From assembly GCF_030209745.1 (NCBI RefSeq), contig NZ_JARVRJ010000001.1:310001-374000 (forward strand): a stretch of DNA of 64,000 nucleotides, given 5' to 3'. Shown here in pieces: positions 1 through 9,349 of the stretch. The translations under genes and the position numbers were made by a program. Numbering within the stretch: position 1 is the stretch's first letter; the number at the start of each line of letters is the position of its first letter. Under the pieces are notes generated by a model. It searched no databases. It was not told where the DNA came from and saw only the letters and a program-made list of their open reading frames with translations. Origin of the DNA: Arthrobacter sp. fls2-241-R2A-200 (GTDB lineage: Bacteria > Actinomycetota > Actinomycetes > Actinomycetales > Micrococcaceae).

Positions 1-65
1 GATGGCCTGTCTGCAAGGGCAAGCCTGCCCTGCGACGGGACTTCGGCCATAAGGAAACTGACATC

Positions 66-542
66 ATGGGTGCACCGGAATTTGTGCTCAAGCTGCGGGA
101 AAAGATCGGTCATGACCCGCTATGGCTGCCGGCCGTGCGGGGCGTCGTTTTCGATGACGACGGCAGGGTGCTGCTGGGCCAGCGTGCGGACAACGGGCAC
201 TGGGCACTTATCACCGGCATGCTCGAGCCGGGCGAACACCCCGCGCCGGGTTTGGTGCGGGAGATCTTCGAGGAAACGGCCGTGGTGGGGGAAACTGAAC
301 GGATCATCGCCATCGGAGTGGTTGGCCCGGTAACCTTCCCCAACGGCGACGTGTGCGACTTCCTCGACATCACGTTCCGCTGCCGATACGTCTCCGGAGA
401 CGCTCGGGTGAACGACGACGAGTCCCTCGCCGTGGGGTGGTTCGAGCTGAACGACCTTCCGGACTTGAGCGCCGGCAACCTTGAAGCAATAAGGCTTGCC
501 ACGGAGCCCGAAGGCCCCGTGGCATACCAGACTGAAGACTGA
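66..542 (+). CDS. Nudix hydrolase
   Basis: A 158-residue Nudix-family pyrophosphohydrolase, which would cleave nucleoside-diphosphate-linked substrates in the cytosol; the exact substrate cannot be read from sequence. The Nudix box spans about residues 51-73 (GMLEPGE, then REIFEET), with the usual final Gly of the consensus replaced by Ala. Length is typical of a single-domain MutT/ADP-ribose-type enzyme. The ATG is preceded by an AAGGAAA Shine-Dalgarno-like stretch about 10 bases upstream. It converges on fumC, with a small ACGTGG/CCACGT hairpin (547-561) in the 73-bp gap. The family call is secure and the specific activity is open. Confidence 0.9.
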   Translation: MGAPEFVLKLREKIGHDPLWLPAVRGVVFDDDGRVLLGQRADNGHWALITGMLEPGEHPAPGLVREIFEETAVVGETERIIAIGVVGPVTFPNGDVCDFLDITFRCRYVSGDARVNDDESLAVGWFELNDLPDLSAGNLEAIRLATEPEGPVAYQTED

Positions 543-615
543 ACTTACGTGGCGCCCACGTTCGGACGTTCCGTGCCGCGGCCGCCGTCGAGCTTTACGG
601 CACCAGCGGGGCTTT

Positions 616-2037
616 CTAGGCCTTGTGTGCCGGGCGCGTCATGGTGGTGACATCCAGCGCCTTATCCAGCTGCTCCTCGGTTAGTTCGCCGCGCTCGAGG
701 TAACCGAGGGAGACCACTGCCTCACGGACGGTGAGCCCTTCCGCTACGGCCTTCTTGGCGATCTTTGCCGCGGCCTCGTACCCGATGAACTTGTTCAACG
801 GCGTCACGATGGACGGCGAAGCCTCAGCCAGGAAGCGGGCGCGCTCCACGTTCGCCGTGATGCCGTCGATCATCTTGTCAGCCATGACGCGGCTGGTGTT
901 GGCCAGCAGGCGGATGGATTCGAGCAGGTTCGCGGCCATGACGGGGATGCCGACGTTCAGTTCGAAGGCGCCGTTGGTGCCGGACCAGGCAATGGCGGTG
1001 TCGTTGCCGATGACCTGGGCGCAGACCATGATGGACGCTTCGCAGATGACCGGGTTGACCTTGCCGGGCATGATGGACGAGCCGGGCTGCAGGTCCGGGA
1101 TGGCGATTTCGCCGAGGCCCGTGTTGGGGCCAGAGCCCATCCAGCGGAGGTCGTTGTTGATCTTCATGAAGGAGATCGCGATGTTGCGCAGCTGGCTGGA
1201 GCCTTCGATCAACCCGTCGCGGTTGGCCTGTGCCTCAAAGTGGTCGCGTGCTTCGGTCAGGGGGAGCCCGGTATCGGCTGCCAGCAACTCGATGACGCGC
1301 TCCGGGAATCCTGCCGGGGTGTTGATGCCTGTGCCAACTGCCGTGCCGCCGAGGGGAACTTCAGCGACGCGGGGGAGCGCAGCGTTGATGCGCTCGATGC
1401 CGTAGCGGACCTGGGCGGCATAGCCACCGAACTCCTGGCCCAACATGACCGGAGTCGCGTCCATGAGGTGGGTGCGGCCGGACTTGACGACGTCCTTGAA
1501 CTCTTCAGCCTTACGGTCCAGTGACGCGGCGAGGTGCTCCAAGGCCGGAATCAGGTCGTTGATCAAGGCCGAAGTGGCGGCAACGTGGACCGACGTCGGG
1601 AAAACGTCGTTGGAGGACTGGGACGCGTTCACGTGATCGTTCGGGTGGACAACTTTGTCGCTCCCGGCCGCCGAGAGCGCGCGTGACGCGAGCTCGGCGA
1701 TGACCTCGTTGGTGTTCATGTTGGAGGATGTGCCGGAGCCGGTCTGGAAGACGTCGATGGGAAAGTCGCCGTCGTACTTGCCGGCAGCGACCTCATCGGC
1801 TGCCGCAGCGATCGCCTCGGCGAGCTCGCCGTCGAGCACCCCCAGCTCGGCGTTGGCCAGTGCGGCAGCCTTCTTGACGCGGGCAAGGGCCTCGATGTGG
1901 GCGCGCTCAAGGGTCTTGCCCGAGATCGGGAAGTTCTCCACGGCGCGCTGCGTCTGGGCGCGGTACAAGGCATTCACGGGCACGCGAACCTCGCCCATGG
2001 TGTCGTGTTCAATACGGAACTCAGTGGTGGAAGTCAT
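616..2037 (-). CDS. fumC: Fumarate hydratase, class II
   Basis: Class II (iron-independent) fumarase, which interconverts fumarate and L-malate in the TCA cycle. The 473-residue length is normal. The fumarase/aspartase signature [11 protein letters not shown] lies near residues 320-330, and the substrate-binding segments ([19 protein letters not shown]) are present. It follows the carbonic anhydrase gene on the same strand, separated by an 11-bp-stem hairpin (2090-2119), so it probably has its own promoter. The related aspartate ammonia-lyase is the main alternative, but the GTAVGTG and HLMDA motifs favour FumC. Confidence 0.96.
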   Translation of the reverse strand: MTSTTEFRIEHDTMGEVRVPVNALYRAQTQRAVENFPISGKTLERAHIEALARVKKAAALANAELGVLDGELAEAIAAAADEVAAGKYDGDFPIDVFQTGSGTSSNMNTNEVIAELASRALSAAGSDKVVHPNDHVNASQSSNDVFPTSVHVAATSALINDLIPALEHLAASLDRKAEEFKDVVKSGRTHLMDATPVMLGQEFGGYAAQVRYGIERINAALPRVAEVPLGGTAVGTGINTPAGFPERVIELLAADTGLPLTEARDHFEAQANRDGLIEGSSQLRNIAISFMKINNDLRWMGSGPNTGLGEIAIPDLQPGSSIMPGKVNPVICEASIMVCAQVIGNDTAIAWSGTNGAFELNVGIPVMAANLLESIRLLANTSRVMADKMIDGITANVERARFLAEASPSIVTPLNKFIGYEAAAKIAKKAVAEGLTVREAVVSLGYLERGELTEEQLDKALDVTTMTRPAHKA

Positions 2038-2089
2038 GGGGCTAGCTTATGGCGATTGGACGCTTCCCTGAAAACCCGAAAGGAGTGCT

Positions 2090-2119
2090 ACGTGCTCCGG
2101 CACGGAGGCCGGAGCACGT
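2090..2119 (-). terminator. Hairpin between carbonic anhydrase and fumC
   Basis: A perfect 11-bp inverted repeat, ACGTGCTCCGG and CCGGAGCACGT, with an 8-nt loop lies 4 bp past the carbonic anhydrase stop codon on the minus strand. The U-tract is poor (CTTTCGGGTTTTC further on), so it is a candidate terminator or mRNA 3'-end stabiliser. Confidence 0.6.
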
Positions 2120-2123
2120 CCTC

Positions 2124-2738
2124 CTAAAACTCGCCGATCCCTGAAACCAGGTCTGCACGGCCCTCACGGAGCTTGTAGGACAGGCCCACCACGGCTACGC
2201 GGCCGTCCTGGATGGCGTCGGAAATCACACGTGAACTGTCGGCCAACCGCGCAGCTGTCTGCTTGACGTTTTCCACCACCATGTCATTGACCTCCGTTTG
2301 GTCATTGCGCAGGGCAGTCAGTACAGAGGGCGTAATGCGTTCCACCAGGTCCCGGATGAAGCCACCGGGCATCTGGCCGGTTTCGACTGCGGCTTTGGTG
2401 GCTGTCACGGCTCCACAGTTGTCGTGGCCGAGAATCACGATCAGTGGCACACGGAGTTCGCTGATGCTGTATTCGAGGGAGCCAAGCACAGCATCGTCTA
2501 TCACTTGGCCTGCCGTGCGAACCACGAAGGCGTCACCCAGGCCGAGATCGAAAATGATCTCGGCGGCGAGGCGGGAGTCCGAGCAGCCGAAGATGACGGC
2601 GAATGGATTCTGGCCCTCCACCAACGAGGTTCGATGGGAGGAATTCTGGTTGGGGTGCAGGGATTCACCGGAAACAAAACGTTCGTTGCCCTCACGGAGA
2701 CGGCGCCACGCCAGGGCTGGGGTCAGATTAGTAGGCAT
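2124..2738 (-). CDS. Beta-class carbonic anhydrase
   Basis: Zinc enzyme interconverting CO2 and bicarbonate. From the ATG at 2738 the product is 204 residues. The zinc ligands are visible as Cys52 and the Asp54/Arg56 dyad in CSDSR, then His105 and Cys108 in HDNCGA. A longer in-frame reading upstream would add 49 low-complexity Pro/Arg residues and run into the DUF4245 gene, so the internal ATG is preferred. It lies between DUF4245 and fumC on the same strand. Confidence 0.93.
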   Translation of the reverse strand: MPTNLTPALAWRRLREGNERFVSGESLHPNQNSSHRTSLVEGQNPFAVIFGCSDSRLAAEIIFDLGLGDAFVVRTAGQVIDDAVLGSLEYSISELRVPLIVILGHDNCGAVTATKAAVETGQMPGGFIRDLVERITPSVLTALRNDQTEVNDMVVENVKQTAARLADSSRVISDAIQDGRVAVVGLSYKLREGRADLVSGIGEF

Positions 2739-2787
2739 GAGCCTTACTTTACGGCGCAGCCCCTGCAGACCGTGAAACTGTTGCGCC

Positions 2788-3471
2788 TTATTTGGCTGAC
2801 GCCGTGGGCGACGGCCGGGCGGAGGCGATCGGTGCTTGGTCCGCGGACTTAACGACGGCGGCGGCGAGCGTTGCGAATTCGTCAAGGCTGGCCGTGCCGT
2901 TCAAGATCAGCGTGGTGCCACGATAATCCAGGACCATGCTGCGTGTACCCTTGCCCGAGTCCCGTAGTACCCAGTCCTGGCCGCCGGCGTTCCGTGTCCC
3001 TGTGACTGGAAGGTTTCCGGCTTGCTGCAATACCCAAGTGGGGTTGGCTTGGTTGGTCTGCGTCAGGCCGATAAAGGCCGTCTTCGGAGTCACGAAGCCG
3101 ATCTCCCAAGTGGGCACACCTGTGCCGCTGCCGGAGTCCCAGCGGGCGTAGTTCGGCTTGAATGTGTCGCCGGTGTTCGGCGTTACCGGTGTGAATCCCG
3201 CCACATCTGCGGCATCATGGGCAATGGCTGTGACATCTACAGGGGGCCGGAAGTTGTCACCTTTGGGTGCCGGGTTCATCAACACCACGGGGAGGAAAGC
3301 GAGCACGCACAGCAGCAGGGCAATGATCATGCCGATGACGGAGGCGTTGGCCCGCTTGGCTGCCTTTGCTGCAATCACGGGCTTGTAGGGGGCTTCCGGG
3401 GTGTTGCCCTGGCCGTTACCGGCGACGGGAGGTTCACTCCCTGCCACGGACTTGTCCTGCGTTTCGTTCAC
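2788..3471 (-). CDS. DUF4245 domain-containing membrane protein
   Basis: About 227 residues from the GTG at 3471. A hydrophilic Pro/Gly-rich N-terminus precedes one transmembrane helix at about residues 44-66 (IIALLLCVLAFLPVVLM) and an extracytoplasmic domain of about 150 residues matching DUF4245. Function is unknown. It is divergent from glpX and upstream of the carbonic anhydrase gene. The start is uncertain: the GTG has a very close purine stretch, and an in-frame start at 3528 would add 19 residues that look non-coding. Confidence 0.8.
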   Translation of the reverse strand: MNETQDKSVAGSEPPVAGNGQGNTPEAPYKPVIAAKAAKRANASVIGMIIALLLCVLAFLPVVLMNPAPKGDNFRPPVDVTAIAHDAADVAGFTPVTPNTGDTFKPNYARWDSGSGTGVPTWEIGFVTPKTAFIGLTQTNQANPTWVLQQAGNLPVTGTRNAGGQDWVLRDSGKGTRSMVLDYRGTTLILNGTASLDEFATLAAAVVKSADQAPIASARPSPTASAK

Positions 3472-3655
3472 CCTTCCATGATCCCTTATCGCGGACCGGA
3501 ACACACAACCGCGCCTGTCCGGACCCACGGCTCAGCTCGTGGTCATCCAATGACCGGCAAGGCAGGCGGCGACTATGATCGTTGGTAGAGGACCCCCGGG
3601 TTGCTACGAGCAACCATGTCCGGTCCCTGCATCGTCACTCGAAGAAGAGGTTCAT

Positions 3656-4693
3656 GTGTCTCCTGCGCCAATGACCCAGCAGTATTCCACGATTTCGCCG
3701 TCGCTTGCCGTCGGCATCGACGAACCCGACCGCAACCTTGCGCTGGAACTCGTCCGCGTTACCGAAGCCGCAGCCATTGCCGGTGGGCACTGGGTAGGTT
3801 TCGGTGATAAGAACAAGGCAGACGGCGCCGCCGTCGATGCCATGCGTTCATTCCTTCAGACCGTCCACTTCAATGGCGTCGTGGTCATCGGTGAAGGCGA
3901 AAAAGATGAAGCCCCCATGCTTTTCAACGGCGAGCAGGTTGGTGACGGCACCGGTCCCGAGTGCGACGTCGCCGTCGATCCCATTGACGGAACCCGCCTG
4001 ACCGCACTGGGCATCAACAACGCCCTCGCGGTCCTGGCCGTTGCTGAGCGCGGCTCCATGTTTGATCCTTCAGCTGTGTTCTACATGGAAAAGCTGGTCA
4101 CCGGTCCCGAGGCCGCCGACATGGTGGACCTTCGACTTCCGGTCAAGCAGAACCTGCACTTGATCGCCAAAGCCAAGGGCGTCAAGGTCAACCAGCTCAA
4201 CGTCATGATCCTCGATCGTGACCGGCACCGCCCGCTTGTGGAGGAAATCCGCGAAGCAGGTGCGCGCACCAAGTTCATCATGGACGGCGACGTTGCCGGC
4301 GCCATTGCTGCAGCCCGTTCAGGCACCGGCGTCGACGCTTTGATGGGCATCGGCGGCACCCCGGAGGGCATCGTGACGGCATGCGCCATCAAGTCCTTGG
4401 GCGGCGTGATCCAGGGCCGCCTGTGGCCGACCTCCGACGATGAAAAGCAAAAAGCGATCGACGCCGGACACGACCTTGACCGGGTCCTCTCCACCAACGA
4501 CCTCGTCACCTCCGACAACTGCTACTTCGCAGCGACCGGCATTACCGACGGCGACCTCCTGCGTGGAGTGCGCTACCAGAAGGACCGTGTTCTGACACAG
4601 TCCATCGTGATGCGTTCAAAGTCCGGCACCGTGCGCTTCGTCGACGCCGAGCACCACGCATCCAAGTGGGAGACGTACGCGCGCAAGGCGTAA
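3656..4693 (+). CDS. glpX: Fructose-1,6-bisphosphatase, class II (GlpX)
   Basis: Class II FBPase hydrolysing fructose 1,6-bisphosphate to fructose 6-phosphate, the gluconeogenic step and usually the only FBPase of actinobacteria. The metal-binding signature VDPIDGT is at about residues 107-113, preceded by the GEGEKDEAP segment (about 80-87); GDVAGAI and the GIGGTPEGI loop also fit. The GTG at 3656 is chosen because GAAGAGG lies 5 bases upstream; this gives 345 residues, close to the family norm. A long hairpin follows (4722-4795). Confidence 0.95.
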   Translation: MSPAPMTQQYSTISPSLAVGIDEPDRNLALELVRVTEAAAIAGGHWVGFGDKNKADGAAVDAMRSFLQTVHFNGVVVIGEGEKDEAPMLFNGEQVGDGTGPECDVAVDPIDGTRLTALGINNALAVLAVAERGSMFDPSAVFYMEKLVTGPEAADMVDLRLPVKQNLHLIAKAKGVKVNQLNVMILDRDRHRPLVEEIREAGARTKFIMDGDVAGAIAAARSGTGVDALMGIGGTPEGIVTACAIKSLGGVIQGRLWPTSDDEKQKAIDAGHDLDRVLSTNDLVTSDNCYFAATGITDGDLLRGVRYQKDRVLTQSIVMRSKSGTVRFVDAEHHASKWETYARKA

Positions 4694-4721
4694 CTTCCCC
4701 CTGTAGCGCGTCTTAGGCGCG

Positions 4722-4795
4722 AAAGCGCCCCGTTGCACTGCGGCTATCTCCTCGTACCTCGTCGATTTGATGCCGCTGACGCGATGGGGCGCTTT
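4722..4795 (+). terminator. Long rod-like terminator between glpX and the convergent FemAB gene
   Basis: Arms AAAGCGCCCC (4722-4731) and GGGGCGCTTT (4786-4795) pair, extended by GTTGC/GCGAT and an inner GCGGC/GCCGC stem, giving a rod of about 74 nt followed by TCGTTGTGG. A competing small hairpin GGCGC-GAAA-GCGCC (4716-4729) shares bases with the left arm. Position between converging genes suggests a bidirectional terminator. Confidence 0.7.
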
Positions 4796-4853
4796 TCGTT
4801 GTGGTGTTGCGTTTGTGCCGCGGTTACGGCCTGGTGCGATTTGGGGGAGGGGA

Positions 4854-5792
4854 TCAGCGGCGGACCTTGTCCCGGAGGGCTCTTGCCAGTTGGTAGGCGC
4901 CGTAGCGGAGTTTGTTCACTGGGAGGTCCCAGGTGCCGGGGTAGGAGACTTCACGGCCGCCGAAGGACTTCTTGAAAGCTGTGAAGCCCGCCCATTTGTG
5001 GTCCGGCTGGTCCTCGGGCGCCACGCCCCACAGGTCAACGTGCTTGAGGCCCTTTTCCTTTGCATCGGCCATCAGCGTGACCAGGAGCGGGATTCCGGCG
5101 CTGAGCTTCCGATGGGTGTCATCCAACGCCGCATGGGCGTAAACCCTGGTGTCAGCGGAATCGTAGGCAAACGCAGCGGCAATAGGTTCGCCCTCCAACT
5201 CGGCGATGAAAAGCGTTCCAGCACCGGCCGGCAGCAACGAAGCTGCCACTTGGGTGAGGTACTCATCGCTCTGGGGCTTGAAGCCGTTGCGGGCAGCTGT
5301 CAGGTGGAGGAAGTGCAGGAGCACCGAGATCTCTGCAGGGTCTTGGGACGCACGGAAGGTAACACCCTTTTTGTGGATGTTCCTGTAGAGGTTCCGGTTG
5401 GTTGGCTTCATCCCGGCCAACACGTCCTTGAAGTCACCTTCCAGGTCCACGATCCAGCTGAGCTCGGGTTGCTGGTTGACCGGCGCGGGCCGCATGCCAC
5501 GCCCACGCAGGATCGGCCCGGCGTCGGCCGCCGTAAAGCCGGCTTGGACAGGCTCCATGCGGATAAAGACGGCGTGCTCGGCTTTCGCCAACCGGACCAA
5601 GGCGGCGGTGGCGGCGTCGAAAGCCTCCAAAGACTCGGCAACCGGGCCGTAGGGCGCATAGATGACCTTGCCCGCGGGATTCTTCTCTTCAATGGCGAGG
5701 AAACTCCAGCCAGGGCCTGATTGCTCGTGGACACGGCGGCCCAGTGAACGCTGGACGGCGGCCCACGCGGGCGTTTGCAGGAAAAATTCCAT
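4854..5792 (-). CDS. FemAB/FmhB-family aminoacyltransferase (GNAT fold)
   Basis: A 312-residue protein of the FemAB/lipid II aminoacyltransferase family, which uses aminoacyl-tRNA to build peptidoglycan interpeptide bridges. Family features include PTNRNLYRNIHKKGV, VRVYAHAALDDTHRKLSAGIPLLVTLMADAKEKG in segments, and the DLWGVAPEDQPDHKWAGFTAFKKSFGG C-terminal block, read here in parts. It begins 2 bp after the manA stop, so the two are almost certainly co-transcribed. The amino acid added cannot be deduced; Arthrobacter-type walls do carry interpeptide bridges. Confidence 0.87.
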   Translation of the reverse strand: MEFFLQTPAWAAVQRSLGRRVHEQSGPGWSFLAIEEKNPAGKVIYAPYGPVAESLEAFDAATAALVRLAKAEHAVFIRMEPVQAGFTAADAGPILRGRGMRPAPVNQQPELSWIVDLEGDFKDVLAGMKPTNRNLYRNIHKKGVTFRASQDPAEISVLLHFLHLTAARNGFKPQSDEYLTQVAASLLPAGAGTLFIAELEGEPIAAAFAYDSADTRVYAHAALDDTHRKLSAGIPLLVTLMADAKEKGLKHVDLWGVAPEDQPDHKWAGFTAFKKSFGGREVSYPGTWDLPVNKLRYGAYQLARALRDKVRR

Positions 5793-5794
5793 AG

Positions 5795-7045
5795 TCAGTT
5801 CCCCAAACCTGTGGTCACGGCGAAGGCGATGCTGGTCTCGGTCGCGCCCTGCACCGGGTGGACATTGACGGGAGCCTCGATGTCCGGGATGAACGCCGCG
5901 GCGCCGCGCTCCAGCCTGAGATCGCTCTTGGGCGAATCGAGGACCATGGCGCCGGCAACAACCACGACGACGGCCGGCCCGTTTTGTGCCAACGGCACCG
6001 GCACTGCGCCTGGCTCCAGTTCGATGCGCTGGAGCTGGAATTCCTTGAAGGGTGGACGATACAGTTCCTGCCCGAATTCGGTCCCGCTGACGTCCACACG
6101 TGGTACGCCGAGGGCCTCGAAGCGGACTGTCTTGAGGAGTTCCGGAACGTCGACGTGCTTCGGTGTGAGCCCACCGCGCAGCACATTGTCAGAGGATGCC
6201 ATGACCTCCACGCCCAAGCCACGGAGGTACGCGTGGACGTTCCCGGCCGGCAGGTAGACAACCTCACCGGGTTCCAGGCTGACGTGGTTCAGGAGCAGTG
6301 AGACAAGGACGCCGGGGTCGCCGGGAAACGCTTGGTTGATCTCCAGCATTGCCGTCAACGTATCAGCGTGGGGCTCCTGCGGTGCCCCGGAGGAGAGGAC
6401 TGCAACGATCTCCTCGATGGGCTGGGCGGCGTCGGCACCTGCTTGGAGCAGCCGCTGGAACGCGGCCCTCAATGCTGCCGACTCGTCCGGCTGGCCAAGA
6501 TCGGCAATGACCTCGGTGATGATGTCCGGAACTCTTGCGGCGGCGGAATCAAGGACCTGCGCCAGGTGCTCAAATGTGGCCTTGGATTCGGCGGCCGGCC
6601 GGAAGCCACACAAGGCCTCGAAAGGGGTGAGCGCGAAGATCATCTCCGGCTTGTGGTTGTCATCGCGGTAATTGCGGTGGGCCGCGTCGGCAGCAATGCC
6701 CTCTGCGTTCTCCCGCGCGAAACCTTCCCTGGCCTGCTCAAGGCTTGGGTGGACCTGCAATGACAGCGGCTGTTCAGCGGCCAGGAGCTTGGTCAGAAAG
6801 GGCAGGCGTGGGCCGAACTCCGCCAGGCTTTCGGGCCCAAGGAATTGTACCGGGTCCGAGGCGATGAGAGCGTCGAGCGGTTGTGTGACACCGTTCGGGT
6901 GGATAGCTGTGGAGGGGGAGTCAGGGTGTGCTCCGATCCATAATTCAGCCTCAGGATCACCCGAGGCCGGCCGGCCCAGCAACCCGGCGATCGCCGTCGT
7001 CGAACCCCATGCGTAGGGGCGCAAAACATTTTCGATCTGATACAC
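5795..7045 (-). CDS. manA: Mannose-6-phosphate isomerase, class I
   Basis: Type I phosphomannose isomerase, interconverting fructose 6-phosphate and mannose 6-phosphate and so supplying GDP-mannose for wall and protein mannosylation. It is 416 residues from a GTG at 7045, with AAGGA about 10 bases upstream. The zinc-site motif QVHP is at about residues 97-100, followed by KPEMIFALTPFEALCGF and the EPGEVVYLPAGNVHAYL cupin segment. It is followed 2 bp later by the FemAB gene. No phosphomannomutase gene, its usual partner, is in the window. Confidence 0.94.
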   Translation of the reverse strand: MYQIENVLRPYAWGSTTAIAGLLGRPASGDPEAELWIGAHPDSPSTAIHPNGVTQPLDALIASDPVQFLGPESLAEFGPRLPFLTKLLAAEQPLSLQVHPSLEQAREGFARENAEGIAADAAHRNYRDDNHKPEMIFALTPFEALCGFRPAAESKATFEHLAQVLDSAAARVPDIITEVIADLGQPDESAALRAAFQRLLQAGADAAQPIEEIVAVLSSGAPQEPHADTLTAMLEINQAFPGDPGVLVSLLLNHVSLEPGEVVYLPAGNVHAYLRGLGVEVMASSDNVLRGGLTPKHVDVPELLKTVRFEALGVPRVDVSGTEFGQELYRPPFKEFQLQRIELEPGAVPVPLAQNGPAVVVVVAGAMVLDSPKSDLRLERGAAAFIPDIEAPVNVHPVQGATETSIAFAVTTGLGN

Positions 7046-7124
7046 GACAGAGGGTCCTTATCGTTTGCGGTGAACGGCGGGAAGGAACGGCGGGAAAGAA
7101 CGACGGGAAAGAGGGACGTACCCG

Positions 7125-8774
7125 TTATAGCGGGGCGCATTGTCCGTTGGTGGCCACAAGGTTCCGGATGCCTTGCTCGTCGCCTTGGGCTTTGAGTCCG
7201 TTGAGCAGCTCCACCGTAATGGGCGTCCCATCGGGCGTGGTGGTCACCGGGGTGAAATCCGATGCCACTTGCTTGGGCACTGCCTGCTTGGGCGCGTTTG
7301 CCGGCGCGTTTGCCAGTGCGACCCGGAGCGTCTGCGGAGACGCAGCAGACGCAGTGACGGCGCCATCGGCATGAGGGGTGGCTGCGGCCTGAGGGGCGGC
7401 GCCTGCGGAGCCCAGCAGGTCGTGGACCTTGGAGTGGATCACGTCGAAGTCCGGCGTCGTCGAGAAGGCGGCATCAAAGTCGGGAGGTCCGATTGTCATC
7501 CGTTTCACCGCCTGGTTCTTCGATTTCAATGCCAGATCCACGAAGCTTCCGAGCTGGCCGGAGGAAATGTTGGACTCAACAACCTTGGTACCCGCGTTGG
7601 CTATGTCCTCGAACTTGGTCAACAACGTGGCAGGGTCCAGCTGCTTAAGCATGGCTTGCTGGACGCACTGCTGCCGGGAAATGCGGGCGTAGTCGTCCAC
7701 GAATTCGCGGGAACGCCCGTACCAGAGGGCCTGGAACCCGTTGAGGTGCTGGTCCCCGGCCGCGATCCAGCCGTCAGGCATTCCGTGGATCCCGTTGGCC
7801 TCGTCAATGGTGGGGCCGCTGATGGGAACCCAGCCGCCGGCTTTGATGCGGATTCCGCCCATGGCATCGATGAGTTGGGCGAAACCGTCCATATCAACCA
7901 ATACGTAGGCTTGCACGCTGATACCCAAGGTGCCCGACACAGCCTCGAGGGTAGCTTGGGCGCCCGGATCAGCAACTCCGGGGTACAGGTCTTGGTATTT
8001 GTTGGTGACCTCGGTGTTGACGGCGTTTATCAGGCATTCGTCACCGCAGTTGTAGCCGTCAGGGTAGATCTTGCGCATGGGCGACTGCTCGCTGAACTGG
8101 GCGTTCTGGAGGTTGCGCGGTACTGAGATGATGGCGCTGGCGCCCGTTTTCGCGTCGACGCTGATGACGGACAGGCTGTCAGGCCGCCGACCGGTTCGAT
8201 CACTTCCTGCATCACCACCCATCATGAGGAAGTTGTAGCGGCCATCCACGGGAGTCATTGCCCGACCGGCGTCGAAAATACTGCCAATTGCGTTGCGGCT
8301 CACGTTCAGGACGTACGCCATGTACCCCAGCGAACCGCTGGCAAGGACAGTTGAGCACACCACGACGACGGCGACGATGGGCCGCATGCCTGGCGCGAGC
8401 AGGGTGGGCCTGATGATGCGCAAAGTGTTCAGGAAAAGCAGGCCCCAGCCCACGGCCAACGCCACCAGGACCACGATGACCACAAGGGAGGCGACCGGGT
8501 GCGTAACGATGCTGAGCACCGCGGATCGATCCACCAAAGCCAGGAAGATCGCAAGTACGGCCACAGCCCAAACCGCCAGGGTGACGCGCAGTGCCAAGCG
8601 GCCAAGCTGGCGGTTACCGGCGACTATCTGCGCGCTTCCGGGTATGAAGAGAGTGAGGAGGACCAGCACGAAGGCCCGCTTTGTCCGAACCGGGGCGCTA
8701 GCCCCGGAAGGAAAGCGAAGCGGATCAGTCAGCTTGGGGGCAGGCCGATCGGAGGTCTTGTGCACCGTAGTCAT
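7125..8774 (-). CDS. LCP (LytR-CpsA-Psr) family protein with a multi-helix N-terminus
   Basis: LCP enzymes transfer undecaprenyl-linked glycopolymers (teichoic acids, arabinogalactan, capsule) to peptidoglycan outside the membrane. The LCP domain spans about residues 180-360, with the DSLSVISVD strand, SVPRNLQ arginine motif and ALWYGRSRE block. Residues of about 30-150 hold roughly four hydrophobic helices, more than the single anchor usual in LCPs. After the LCP domain there is an Ala/Pro-rich linker and a LytR_C-like tail (PITVELLNG, ending NGQCAPL). It starts 11 bp after purE with a GAAGGCAGAGG ribosome-binding region. Confidence 0.9.
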   Translation of the reverse strand: MTTVHKTSDRPAPKLTDPLRFPSGASAPVRTKRAFVLVLLTLFIPGSAQIVAGNRQLGRLALRVTLAVWAVAVLAIFLALVDRSAVLSIVTHPVASLVVIVVLVALAVGWGLLFLNTLRIIRPTLLAPGMRPIVAVVVVCSTVLASGSLGYMAYVLNVSRNAIGSIFDAGRAMTPVDGRYNFLMMGGDAGSDRTGRRPDSLSVISVDAKTGASAIISVPRNLQNAQFSEQSPMRKIYPDGYNCGDECLINAVNTEVTNKYQDLYPGVADPGAQATLEAVSGTLGISVQAYVLVDMDGFAQLIDAMGGIRIKAGGWVPISGPTIDEANGIHGMPDGWIAAGDQHLNGFQALWYGRSREFVDDYARISRQQCVQQAMLKQLDPATLLTKFEDIANAGTKVVESNISSGQLGSFVDLALKSKNQAVKRMTIGPPDFDAAFSTTPDFDVIHSKVHDLLGSAGAAPQAAATPHADGAVTASAASPQTLRVALANAPANAPKQAVPKQVASDFTPVTTTPDGTPITVELLNGLKAQGDEQGIRNLVATNGQCAPL

Positions 8775-8785
8775 CCTCTGCCTTC

Positions 8786-9349
8786 CTAGGCGGAACTCCG
8801 CGCAGATCCGTTGGCGGGGGAGAAGACCTCCGCGACTTTTTGGCGCAGGTTTCCACCCTTCTTCGTGGCCACGTCATTGAGTTCCTGCGCGAAGGCGAGC
8901 AGGTCAGCGCGGAGTTTCTCCGCGAGCTCGTCCGTGCCGGAAGCCAACATACGGACGGCAAGGAGTCCGGCGTTGCGCGCGCCCCCGATGGAAACGGTAG
9001 CCACCGGAACACCCGCAGGCATCTGGACAATCGACAACAACGAATCCATGCCGTCCAAAGTCTTCAGAGGCACGGGAACACCGATGACGGGAAGGGGAGT
9101 CACTGACGCCAGCATTCCGGGGAGGTGCGCGGCGCCACCGGCACCGGCAATGATCACCCGCAACCCACGTTCGTGGGCGGTCTGGCCGTACCGGATCATC
9201 TCCGTTGGCATGCGATGGGCTGAGACCACGTCCGCTTCAAAAGGGATGCCAAATTCCGCAAGGGCTTCAGCGGCCGCTTCCATGACGGGCCAGTCTGAGT
9301 CCGATCCCATCACCAAGCCGACGAGAGGTGCTGTTTGATCAGATGTCAC
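8786..9349 (-). CDS. purE: N5-carboxyaminoimidazole ribonucleotide mutase
   Basis: Class I PurE converts N5-CAIR to CAIR in purine synthesis, paired with PurK. The 187-residue product carries the [10 protein letters not shown] phosphate/substrate loop, SAHRMP, and the [11 protein letters not shown] segment. The GTG at 9349 has a good GAGGAG site and overlaps the end of purK by 11 bp, implying translational coupling. The C-terminus is slightly longer than in E. coli. Confidence 0.96.
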   Translation of the reverse strand: MTSDQTAPLVGLVMGSDSDWPVMEAAAEALAEFGIPFEADVVSAHRMPTEMIRYGQTAHERGLRVIIAGAGGAAHLPGMLASVTPLPVIGVPVPLKTLDGMDSLLSIVQMPAGVPVATVSIGGARNAGLLAVRMLASGTDELAEKLRADLLAFAQELNDVATKKGGNLRQKVAEVFSPANGSARSSA

